Origin: Patescibacteria group bacterium
GTDB taxonomy: Bacteria > Patescibacteriota > Dojkabacteria > SC72 > T1SED10-24
Direction: 5' to 3'
NCBI GenBank assembly: GCA_007136035.1
Contig: SLHS01000082.1
Location: forward strand, 1 to 8,258
Length of the DNA stretch: 8,258 nt
Under the pieces are notes generated by a model, which was given only the letters and a program-made list of their open reading frames with translations, was not told where the DNA came from and did no database searches. The position numbers were made by a program, and so were the translations under genes. Positions 1 to 6,710 of the stretch are shown here, piece after piece; within the stretch, counting starts at the first letter, position 1; each line of letters starts with the position of its first letter.

Positions 1-167
1 AAAACCAAAATTTGTTGAGGACGATGATAATTAATTTCAATATCGGGTGTTAAAGACTCGTCCAAATTTAAATTTTTTCTGCTTGTAAAAGAAAAATTCG
101 TTTCTGCAACTACCAAAGATGCAGAAAAAAGGAACAATATTATTAAAAGAAAGATGTTTTTTCTCAT
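1..167 (-). CDS. Start of a secreted protein of unknown function (3' end outside window)
   Basis: An open frame begins at the ATG at 167-165 and runs without a stop to the window edge, giving 55 visible residues. The N-terminus is a textbook signal peptide: MRKN, then a hydrophobic core (IFLLIILFLFSASLVV), then a likely signal peptidase I site after Ala21 (V-V-A before E-T). There is no lipobox cysteine. The mature start (ETNFSFTSRKNLNLDESL...) is polar and I do not recognise it. The gene follows the 370-aa gene by 42 bp on the same strand, so it may be the next operon member. A promoter-like pair, TTGTAA and TAAAAT with a 17-bp spacer, lies directly upstream, with TAAAAT only 6 nt from the ATG, so the gene may have its own near-leaderless transcript. 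No Shine-Dalgarno sequence is visible. The gene is probably real, given the signal peptide, strand and spacing; its function is unknown. Confidence 0.72.
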   Translation of the reverse strand, partial: MRKNIFLLIILFLFSASLVVAETNFSFTSRKNLNLDESLTPDIEINYHRPQQILV

Positions 168-173
168 GGTATG

Positions 174-202
174 ATTTTAAAACTAAGTGCAATAAATTAC
201 AA
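174..202 (-). promoter_or_regulatory. Possible promoter directly before the signal-peptide gene
   Basis: On the minus strand, TTGTAA (197-202) and TAAAAT (174-179) are separated by exactly 17 bp. They match the sigma-70 consensus at 4 of 6 and 5 of 6 positions. The -10-like box ends 6 nt before the ATG at 167, so transcription would start at or next to the start codon, giving a leaderless or near-leaderless message. In DNA this AT-rich such matches arise by chance, so this is only a candidate. Confidence 0.35.
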
Positions 203-209
203 GAAAATA

Positions 210-1322
210 TTATTCTAAACCCTCAAGAGTGTCAAAATATGATTGCGGATGTACATATACATATTCTGAGTCAATAGCACTAGCTAGTATGATGAAGTCC
301 GCACTTTCTAAACTTCCTTCAACATCTAAGAGACCCTCTCCTTTTAAAAAGAAAGTCGGGACAATAATTCTCTGTGAAAGACCCACGTAAAAATACACTA
401 ATCCCACATCATTTACTTCAATACTGCCTTCTTGCGTAAAAGGGTTAGAAAATACAGCATACCCATGAGTATCAAACCGATCTTCAACTTCGGGATCAAG
501 ATTTCTGAATTCAACATTCTTTGGATATTTTTTAAAATTAATATTATTTCTCAATTCCTCAGCAGAGATTAATGGATATTGAATTCCTGTATACTCTACA
601 AACTCTGCGAGTAAAAACGCTCCTTCCTTCAATCTTCCATCAGGTGTAAGAAGTAAATACTCTCTTGGCATTTCAAGATAAATGGGTATCTCTTTCAAAA
701 CCCTAGAATATTCAATTCTATAAAAATTCCCTAATATATTTATATCGTTTACCTTGTACTCAAAATCTGAAGAAAAATAATTAGTTGCGAAATTGGACAA
801 ATCTTCTTGTAAACCATCTTCATCTCTAGGATTAAATGTAACATCAGGTATATATATTGGTGTATCAAATCTCATAAATATATAATCCCGTCCTTCATCA
901 TATGTTACCCACTCACTATCGTTCTCCCAATAATGAGAAACTCCTTGTTCAGCAGAAACACTAGTTGTATATTCAAAATCTCCTTTCCCTATCCGATTGA
1001 CAAAATCTTCAGCCCAACCAAAATGACTAACCTCCTTAACTGTAAAACCAGGATAATTCCCCTCCTTTTGAACTAATTGATTAAAAACGTTGCTTGTAAA
1101 ATTAATATTATAATTTTTATGATATCCCAAAGGTTGTTGCACAATTTTAAACTCCGAGGGGACATCTATAGGGGTAACATCAGCTATATCATCTCCATTC
1201 TCATGAGCATCTTCATCTTGAAGAAGAAGTGCTAGAGTTAATGCAAACAAAATTACCAATACGAAAGCTATAGATACAAAAACTCCGTATTTTTTTAAAA
1301 ATTTCTTTATTTTTTCTACCAT
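210..1322 (-). CDS. Single-pass membrane-anchored protein, paralogue of the 346-aa protein at 5661-6701
   Basis: This 370-aa protein has a short basic N-terminus (MVEKIKKFLKK), one membrane segment at about residues 12-34, and a large acidic and aromatic domain that should lie outside the membrane by the positive-inside rule. No lipobox or signal cleavage site is evident. It aligns along its length with the 346-aa protein. Shared blocks include FTVKEVSHFGWAEDFV / FSVKDVNHLDWVEDFV, YFSSDFEYKV / LFSEDFEYVV, YRIEYSRVLKEIPI / YRLDYSRLLEGVPI and LKEGAFLLAEF / LKQGNFLLAEF. I cannot name the family. The C-terminal pattern (ISAEEL, then LVYFYVG ... VPTFFLKGEG) loosely recalls PepSY/YycI-type extracytoplasmic domains, and the size and topology also fit TcpC/VirB8-like assembly proteins; neither is established. 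It follows the 897-aa M23 gene by 47 bp, mirroring the M23/346-aa pair upstream. No Shine-Dalgarno site is seen; TTTAAAATAG lies just before the start. Confidence 0.85.
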   Translation of the reverse strand: MVEKIKKFLKKYGVFVSIAFVLVILFALTLALLLQDEDAHENGDDIADVTPIDVPSEFKIVQQPLGYHKNYNINFTSNVFNQLVQKEGNYPGFTVKEVSHFGWAEDFVNRIGKGDFEYTTSVSAEQGVSHYWENDSEWVTYDEGRDYIFMRFDTPIYIPDVTFNPRDEDGLQEDLSNFATNYFSSDFEYKVNDINILGNFYRIEYSRVLKEIPIYLEMPREYLLLTPDGRLKEGAFLLAEFVEYTGIQYPLISAEELRNNINFKKYPKNVEFRNLDPEVEDRFDTHGYAVFSNPFTQEGSIEVNDVGLVYFYVGLSQRIIVPTFFLKGEGLLDVEGSLESADFIILASAIDSEYVYVHPQSYFDTLEGLE

Positions 1323-1369
1323 ACTTTTCTATTTTAAACTTATTAATCTCTTTACTGCAAATTTAACTG

Positions 1370-4063
1370 CTAAAATTGTGGACGACCAGGACAAGCATTT
1401 ATATTACAATTTAAAAATTCCGCATAATATCTATCTGCATAAACATCAACATCCCCTAATAGTTCTAAGTGAAAATGTGCTCCTGTAGCACAACTGTCCG
1501 GATTATTTCGAATAAAGTTTATATTTCCATCTCTTTCAAATGCCATCCTTGCTACAAGCTCACCCTTTTTAACTTCTTGCCCATTCACTACTTCTGGAAC
1601 AACATGAACTATCTGATGGGTAACACCATGTTCTTCCGATACAAAAGTAACTATACCACCACATAACTGTCCTGGTATTCTAGAATTTTCAAAAGATCTT
1701 TGTGACCTTATTATTTTCCCATCAGAAGGTGCATACCATTCTGTTGCAGGTGGTACTGTATCAATAGCATTCCTATTTCCATGGCTGAAACCTCCATATG
1801 GTGCCTGAGAACAGTTTACCAAGTCTACTCCCAAAGGACAGTCAGCATCAGAATATTCTGGTGGGGGAGGTTCTCCAGAGTCACTACCGCCACCACCGCT
1901 ACCACCACTACCATTACTATCATCGCTACCATCAGGATAAGCATCGTATATACTCCCAACACCACACTGGACACAATATATGGGAGCAGTATTACCTGCA
2001 GTATCAAATCTTGAAGACACATCATTGTTAAAAGGGTTCAAAGAATCAACCCAACCAATAACAGTTATTAATATAGCCAAAAAGAAGAGTCCCAAAACCC
2101 AAAGAACTGCCCCAGCTAACTTCATTATAGGTTTCAATAATTTTTCTGAAATAAATAAAATAACTTCAGCCACAACAAATATTAGAATGTTAGCTAAACC
2201 ACCCGTTGTTGCAAATCCAAGAGCCTGAGCAAGTGCATGAACCACTTTCTTAGCTGCTGTTCTGGCCAGTTTTCTTAAAGCTATCTTACCTCCAACAAGA
2301 TATTTCGTAGCTTTTTTAGCTAACTTTTTACCCAAAACCCCTTTCAAAATTTTTTGATAAAGACGCTGCCTTATAGATAGCATCCTCCTCAATTTTTTAA
2401 GTTGTAAAGCATATTTAAGACCTAAAGAATTGTTTATTCTATACTGTAGTTTTTCCATCCGCTCTAACCTTTTTATAAGGTCTTGATTACTAATATTTCC
2501 TCTATCTCCCTGCAAAATGGATATTAATTGATTATAATTTTCTCCAGAAGCTAATCTACCCAGTACATCACTTTGATCCCTCATATCGATTCCATCAAAA
2601 AAACCTGCTGAAAATTTGTTAACATTAGAAGTAGCATACTCATAGATAGAATCGGAACCTTCTATAATGCCCCTTCCTTCTATAATACCCCTTATTTTCT
2701 CCTGCTTTAAATGAGCTAAATAGGCAAATCCTTCACCATTAACAAAAAGTGTTCTCCCTATAGATTTCGGAGTTAAATAATACAAACCCGTCATTCTTCC
2801 ATACAAAGATCTTCTACCATCCTTTGCAACAAAAATGTCCTCATGAACCTCACCATTTATAACAAGGTTCTCTTTTTTAGAAGGTGACAACTTATTTTTA
2901 CTCGGATCATAAAAATCTCCTGTAATTAAGGCTGGGATTGCCCCTCCTTTTAAAACCAAATTATTAAGATGTTGAGCTCCTATATAAGCTTCTCCAAAAT
3001 AACTACTCCACCTCATTTTATGAGAATTAGCTAGCTGCCAATTTCTAATTTGTTCCCTTTGTTGAATTAATTGACGCTTCTTCGGTTCACTATCAGACAA
3101 CAAGGCAATTTCTGCCTCTAATTCTTCAAATTTCAAAGCTCTGAGCCTATCAGCTGGATTTCTAGATTTCACCCATTCATCTAAATTGTTAGGCCCTCTA
3201 ATCCTACTTTTAGCAGAATTTTCATCCAATTTCCCCAATTCCCAATCATATCCTTTCTTGTTTTTATACTTCTCAGCCTTCTTTGCATAATTTGTTAACA
3301 ATTTATCTATTTGATCTTGATTGGTAATACCACGTTTTTGTAATTTTTTAACCAAAATCATTTTAGTCGCATGGTTGGTTCTCTCATGAATTTTCGTCAT
3401 ATCGACATCAGCTAAATCAAAGCGACTAGATTCCATAACTGACGTAAATATTTGAGCCTGCTTATTTGCAGTATCATAATCTAAATTGTTAGCTTTAGCT
3501 GCCTCAAGGGCAGAAGCTCTCGTTGCAAGTTCCTCTCCCTTACTATCTCGATAATTAGCCCCCAAACCTTCACTTCCTAAAACGCTACCCATTTCCAAAG
3601 AATTTATAGGGGATGCACCAATAGATCTTGCAGCTACAGCTCCTATACCTAAATCCATGATACCACCAAGGCCACGAACTAAATTTAATTGCTTAGCAGC
3701 TTTTTTATCCCCTTCTGCTTTGACAAAGGCTTCATCTATGAAACTATCCGGATTATTAAAGAAATCAGGGACATTTGCTAGAGTAATACCTACTTTAATT
3801 TTATTACCATCACTATCCAATTTAACCTCTCCTTTTGCCACACTAATGCTATTAAGAGGTTCATTAATTATATCTAGAGCCTGTTCACTAGCATAAATAG
3901 CTGGAGCTGCTACTATTTCACTAAGAGCATACGCCATTTCATCACCGGAAACACCTTCCACCGGTTTTGGAGTTGGAGGAGGAGAATTTTTCTTATTCGA
4001 TGCAAAGATAAACTTAAAGATTGAATCTAAAGCGCTTTCATATTGTTCCTGTTTTTGCCCCAT
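1370..4063 (-). CDS. Large membrane protein with C-terminal M23 (LytM-type) peptidase domain, probable type IV secretion component
   Basis: This 897-aa protein has no N-terminal signal peptide. A short Pro-rich stretch (SPPPTPKP) lies near residue 30. A long mixed, partly helical region follows to about 550, then a very basic helical stretch at 550-608 (many KK/RR), hydrophobic segments at about 622-639 and 648-672, and a low-complexity Gly/Ser/Asp/Pro linker at 711-736. The M23-like domain spans about 755-872. Candidate zinc and catalytic residues are H761 and D768 (SHGNRNAIDT), H820 (THQIVH) and the HxH pair H863/H865 (TGAHFH); all motifs are intact, so a working peptidoglycan endopeptidase is plausible. 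Six cysteines flank or lie near the start of the domain and two more lie inside it, fitting an oxidising outside location. I associate such Lys-rich, membrane-spanning proteins with CPR type IV secretion clusters. The gene follows the VirB6-like gene by 23 bp, so the two are probably cotranscribed. The N-terminal 550 residues match nothing I recognise. Confidence 0.85.
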   Translation of the reverse strand: MGQKQEQYESALDSIFKFIFASNKKNSPPPTPKPVEGVSGDEMAYALSEIVAAPAIYASEQALDIINEPLNSISVAKGEVKLDSDGNKIKVGITLANVPDFFNNPDSFIDEAFVKAEGDKKAAKQLNLVRGLGGIMDLGIGAVAARSIGASPINSLEMGSVLGSEGLGANYRDSKGEELATRASALEAAKANNLDYDTANKQAQIFTSVMESSRFDLADVDMTKIHERTNHATKMILVKKLQKRGITNQDQIDKLLTNYAKKAEKYKNKKGYDWELGKLDENSAKSRIRGPNNLDEWVKSRNPADRLRALKFEELEAEIALLSDSEPKKRQLIQQREQIRNWQLANSHKMRWSSYFGEAYIGAQHLNNLVLKGGAIPALITGDFYDPSKNKLSPSKKENLVINGEVHEDIFVAKDGRRSLYGRMTGLYYLTPKSIGRTLFVNGEGFAYLAHLKQEKIRGIIEGRGIIEGSDSIYEYATSNVNKFSAGFFDGIDMRDQSDVLGRLASGENYNQLISILQGDRGNISNQDLIKRLERMEKLQYRINNSLGLKYALQLKKLRRMLSIRQRLYQKILKGVLGKKLAKKATKYLVGGKIALRKLARTAAKKVVHALAQALGFATTGGLANILIFVVAEVILFISEKLLKPIMKLAGAVLWVLGLFFLAILITVIGWVDSLNPFNNDVSSRFDTAGNTAPIYCVQCGVGSIYDAYPDGSDDSNGSGGSGGGGSDSGEPPPPEYSDADCPLGVDLVNCSQAPYGGFSHGNRNAIDTVPPATEWYAPSDGKIIRSQRSFENSRIPGQLCGGIVTFVSEEHGVTHQIVHVVPEVVNGQEVKKGELVARMAFERDGNINFIRNNPDSCATGAHFHLELLGDVDVYADRYYAEFLNCNINACPGRPQF
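2658..2693 (-). repeat. 18-bp tandem duplication inside the 897-aa gene
   Basis: Two adjacent 18-bp units (2658-2675 and 2676-2693) differ at one base. They keep the frame and encode the peptide RGIIEG twice in a row at residues 458-469. This looks like a small in-frame replication-slippage duplication in the otherwise non-repetitive N-terminal region. Confidence 0.85.
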
Positions 4064-4086
4064 ATAAAACCTATTTTAAAAAATCT

Positions 4087-5478
4087 TTATTTCTTAAAAA
4101 AACCTCCTACAAGTGGGATTTTAGAAGCTTGTTCCCTACCTACTTCACCCATTGCTTGTGCTCCCTTACCACCACTCTGAGGGAAATACTCATCCAACAT
4201 TTTAGGGACACCAGGTGCCAAAAAGAGCACATAGAGTGTAACACCAGCCATGACATAACCATCCACTATACTTTGTGTTGTAGATCCTGATAAATCACCA
4301 CCAAAAATATGTAGCATTGTTCCTTGCTCAAAAAAATATAGAGGTATATGCAATAGGAAGAATACTATAACAAATACAAGAACATTTTTCGCAATTCTAA
4401 AAAACCAATCTTTCATTATTCCTTTTTTCCCTGGAACTGTAGCAATTGCCAAAATAATAGGGCCTGTTATAGTATTAAATAAAATCCCAATATATGCTTT
4501 TATCAAAGTAAAAAAGATCTTTATAGAAATATATAGAACAATTACATATAGGACGAATCTTGCAATACCACCTATTATTCTGGACATCAACCATGTTGCA
4601 ACCTCAAGCAACCAACCTTCAAGAGCTTGTAAAAGACCTAATACTATTTGAAAAACTGCTACATGAGAATATACATCCGCTACACCAAAAGGATTTGTGG
4701 GATCAACATCATAGGAAGTATCTAAATAGCCCTTCAGAACATTAATTAAAACTGCACCTATATCTATCATAAGCCCTACAATAGCAAAACTAAATGTTAC
4801 TAAAACTAAGCCTACAATAATACCAGGTAAAGTATTGTAAACCGTTACCATCATTTGCCCTCCTATTTTATGCCTAAACATAATCATGAAACCACCAATT
4901 ATAAAAACAATTACAAAAAACATATAAGCTACATTTCTAGCTACAGACCAAAGTTCTACAATACCAGAGCTTTGCAATTGCTGGTATCCACTATCCGCAT
5001 AGATACCAGCTTTTGGCACGTAATTGGGTACCCATTCTTGTGCTAAATGTTCTGGTATATCTATATACGGAGGATTATATAACATCGCAGAAATCGGCAT
5101 ATCTACATATCCTATGAGTCCCAACTTTGTAGCTGGAGAAAGGTTTGGATTTGCTACTATCGCACCATAATTTTTATTACCCTGAGGATAAATTATATCA
5201 AGTGAAGAACCTAGAAAGTCAACTAACCCAAAACCCTGCGATTTGTGGCTATGCTTACCTTCAACTCCTGTACTAACACTTGAAAGCTCATCTACCTCTT
5301 CATACATTCCTATAGTATCATACCCTTCTTCACCACTCATAACAGTATAAGAATTCAAAAAAACTCCCAATGTCAAGAAAAAACTAAGAACAAAAATCGC
5401 ATATCTTTGGGTAGATTTATTTTGAAAGAAAATTTTCAAATTTCCAAAGATATAAAAAACTCTCTTTGTAAAGGACAT
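4087..5478 (-). CDS. Polytopic VirB6/TrbL-like inner-membrane protein of a type IV secretion system
   Basis: With the ATG at 5478 the product has 463 residues. An N-terminal hydrophobic segment (about 27-45) acts as a signal or anchor. An extracytoplasmic loop of roughly 130 residues follows, then about six or seven more membrane segments, including ones near 182-202, 216-247, 305-330, 363-384 and 407-425. The tail is short and hydrophilic, ending GGFFKK. The segments VARNVAYMFFVIVFIIGG, MIMFRHKIGG and LFLAPGVPKMLDEYFP resemble the VirB6/TrbL-like proteins I know from CPR type IV secretion clusters, where this protein would form the inner-membrane channel part. In-frame alternatives are ATG 5514 and TTG 5517 (476 aa). 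I prefer 5478 because the predicted transcription start (near 5528) would leave only about 11-14 nt before the earlier starts, and because 5478 puts the basic residues directly before the first membrane segment. No Shine-Dalgarno site is visible. Confidence 0.75.
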   Translation of the reverse strand: MSFTKRVFYIFGNLKIFFQNKSTQRYAIFVLSFFLTLGVFLNSYTVMSGEEGYDTIGMYEEVDELSSVSTGVEGKHSHKSQGFGLVDFLGSSLDIIYPQGNKNYGAIVANPNLSPATKLGLIGYVDMPISAMLYNPPYIDIPEHLAQEWVPNYVPKAGIYADSGYQQLQSSGIVELWSVARNVAYMFFVIVFIIGGFMIMFRHKIGGQMMVTVYNTLPGIIVGLVLVTFSFAIVGLMIDIGAVLINVLKGYLDTSYDVDPTNPFGVADVYSHVAVFQIVLGLLQALEGWLLEVATWLMSRIIGGIARFVLYVIVLYISIKIFFTLIKAYIGILFNTITGPIILAIATVPGKKGIMKDWFFRIAKNVLVFVIVFFLLHIPLYFFEQGTMLHIFGGDLSGSTTQSIVDGYVMAGVTLYVLFLAPGVPKMLDEYFPQSGGKGAQAMGEVGREQASKIPLVGGFFKK

Positions 5479-5534
5479 TTTTATGAAAAAAAAATTTATA
5501 TACACCCAGCACATCAAAATGATCTGCTTATATC

Positions 5535-5563
5535 ATTGTATAGAGTAAAAGAAAGAATGTAAA
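5535..5563 (-). promoter_or_regulatory. Sigma-70-like promoter for the VirB6-like gene and those after it
   Basis: On the minus strand, TTTACA (5558-5563) and TACAAT (5535-5540) are separated by exactly 17 bp. Each hexamer matches its consensus (TTGACA, TATAAT) at 5 of 6 positions. It lies in the longest gap of the window, between the 346-aa gene and the VirB6-like gene, which is where a new transcription unit would start. Expected transcription start is near 5528, about 50 nt before the preferred ATG at 5478. Confidence 0.6.
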
Positions 5564-5594
5564 GAATTATCCTTAATGAATTTTAACTTTTAAG

Positions 5595-5619
5595 AAAGGT
5601 CTATTTGGTTGATACCTTT
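5595..5619 (-). other. Weak hairpin in the gap after the 346-aa gene
   Basis: The arms AAAGGT and ACCTTT form a 6-bp inverted repeat around a 13-nt loop, about 40 nt past the stop of the 346-aa gene. The stem is short and AT-rich, and the minus-strand sequence after it (CTTAAAAG) is not a clean T-run. It could be a weak terminator or a chance inverted repeat; no better terminator is visible in the gap. Confidence 0.2.
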
Positions 5620-5660
5620 TAATATGTTCGAATAGTATACTTCCTTATCACCTGTTCAAA

Positions 5661-6701
5661 TTATTCTATTCTTACATCAAAATAAACTCTAAAACGTTCA
5701 TTCTTGATTTCTACATAACCCTCACCTCCAAAAGAAAAAATCGGCTCAACAATATCATTAAATTTTGAGTGATATCTGTATTCAAGATCTACAAATTCTA
5801 AATCTATTGAAGCTACTTCATAACCTGTACCATCGTAACCATATGGACCAAACTCTTCAAAATCAATCTCATCCAAAAATTCAAAAGATATGAATTTACG
5901 ATGCTCTCTCTTGTTCATCTTTTCTTTAATTTCTTCACCAGAAGGGATAGAGATTTCTGAAGACTTTTCGAATTCAGCCAACAAGAAATTCCCTTGTTTC
6001 AAAGTACCTCTCGGAGTAAGTATCAAATAATAATTCCAAGGATTTTGACCAATAGGTACTCCTTCTAATAATCTACTGTAATCTAATCTATAATTATTAC
6101 CTACACTCGAAATTTCATGAACAACATATTCAAAATCTTCTGAAAACAACTTTTCACTTATTTTTTCAATACCTAACTTTACACTCTCCTTATCTTCAGA
6201 ATCCATTTGCACATCTAGTATTTCAATACCTGCATCAAACTTGAAAGAAAGAATATCTGTAGCGTTATCATAGGTAATAAAATTGTTGCCCCTTTGCCAA
6301 TAGTATGTACTTTGATCGATTGTATGGAAACTATCTCCAGTTACAGCAGGATGAGCTTTTTCGGTATATTCGAATCCTAAAATTCGAGTTGCTGAAACAA
6401 AATCTTCAACCCAATCTAAATGATTAACATCTTTAACAGAAAAAGTACTATATGTATCAACATAAAGGTTTGTTTTAGCTACGAGATCTTCAGGGAAATT
6501 TATCTGATAATTTTCGTAATACACTTCTGCTTCCTCTTCCCAAGGTTCACCAGCATAAAAAGTATCATCCTTTTCTCCGTTGGGAAGTAATAATACTAAA
6601 ACCAGGGCTAAAACTAATAAAAACACAGCTATTATAATTACAAATACTTTATTTTTTATCAAAAAAGTTTTTATTTTCTTTAACATTCTATTATTTCCCA
6701 T
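5661..6701 (-). CDS. Single-pass membrane-anchored protein, paralogue of the 370-aa protein at 210-1322
   Basis: This 346-aa protein has a basic N-terminus (MLKKIKTFLIKNK), one very hydrophobic segment at about 18-39, then an acidic linker (EPWEEEAEVYYENY) and a roughly 280-residue domain expected outside the membrane. It shares many blocks with the 370-aa protein, for example HLDWVEDFV near residue 94, LFSEDFEYVV near 185, NNYRLDYSRLLEGVPI at 202-217, LTPRGTLKQGNFLLAEF at 228-244, and a C-terminal EPIFSFGGEG motif. The family is not recognised; the PepSY/YycI-like or TcpC/VirB8-like readings are speculative. The ATG at 6701 lies 9 bp after the stop of the Cys-rich M23 gene, so the two are almost certainly cotranscribed. 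A second in-frame ATG at 6686 (MLKKIK...) is as good or better: it matches the paralogue's N-terminus and leaves TTTTAAAAT 13 nt upstream, whereas that box overlaps the 6701 ATG. Confidence 0.85.
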   Translation of the reverse strand: MGNNRMLKKIKTFLIKNKVFVIIIAVFLLVLALVLVLLLPNGEKDDTFYAGEPWEEEAEVYYENYQINFPEDLVAKTNLYVDTYSTFSVKDVNHLDWVEDFVSATRILGFEYTEKAHPAVTGDSFHTIDQSTYYWQRGNNFITYDNATDILSFKFDAGIEILDVQMDSEDKESVKLGIEKISEKLFSEDFEYVVHEISSVGNNYRLDYSRLLEGVPIGQNPWNYYLILTPRGTLKQGNFLLAEFEKSSEISIPSGEEIKEKMNKREHRKFISFEFLDEIDFEEFGPYGYDGTGYEVASIDLEFVDLEYRYHSKFNDIVEPIFSFGGEGYVEIKNERFRVYFDVRIE

Positions 6702-6710
6702 TTTAAAATA

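Noticed and set aside
1856..1933. A short repetitive stretch that might be a microsatellite or array
   Set aside because: It is the coding sequence of the Gly/Ser/Asp/Pro linker of the 897-aa protein, with irregular units; no separate element is needed to explain it.
4103..4110. A strong Shine-Dalgarno-like GTAGGAGG on the minus strand before the 897-aa gene
   Set aside because: It ends 39 nt before the ATG at 4063, too far to act as its binding site, and it encodes Val-Gly-Gly near the end of the VirB6-like protein.
1469..5046. Several plus-strand open frames of 61-89 codons (for example near 1469, 1781, 1980, 3657, 4021, 4560, 4855)
   Set aside because: They lie inside well-supported minus-strand genes, are low-complexity (His/Tyr/Thr-rich in the shadow of the Gly/Ser linker) and show no recognisable domains.
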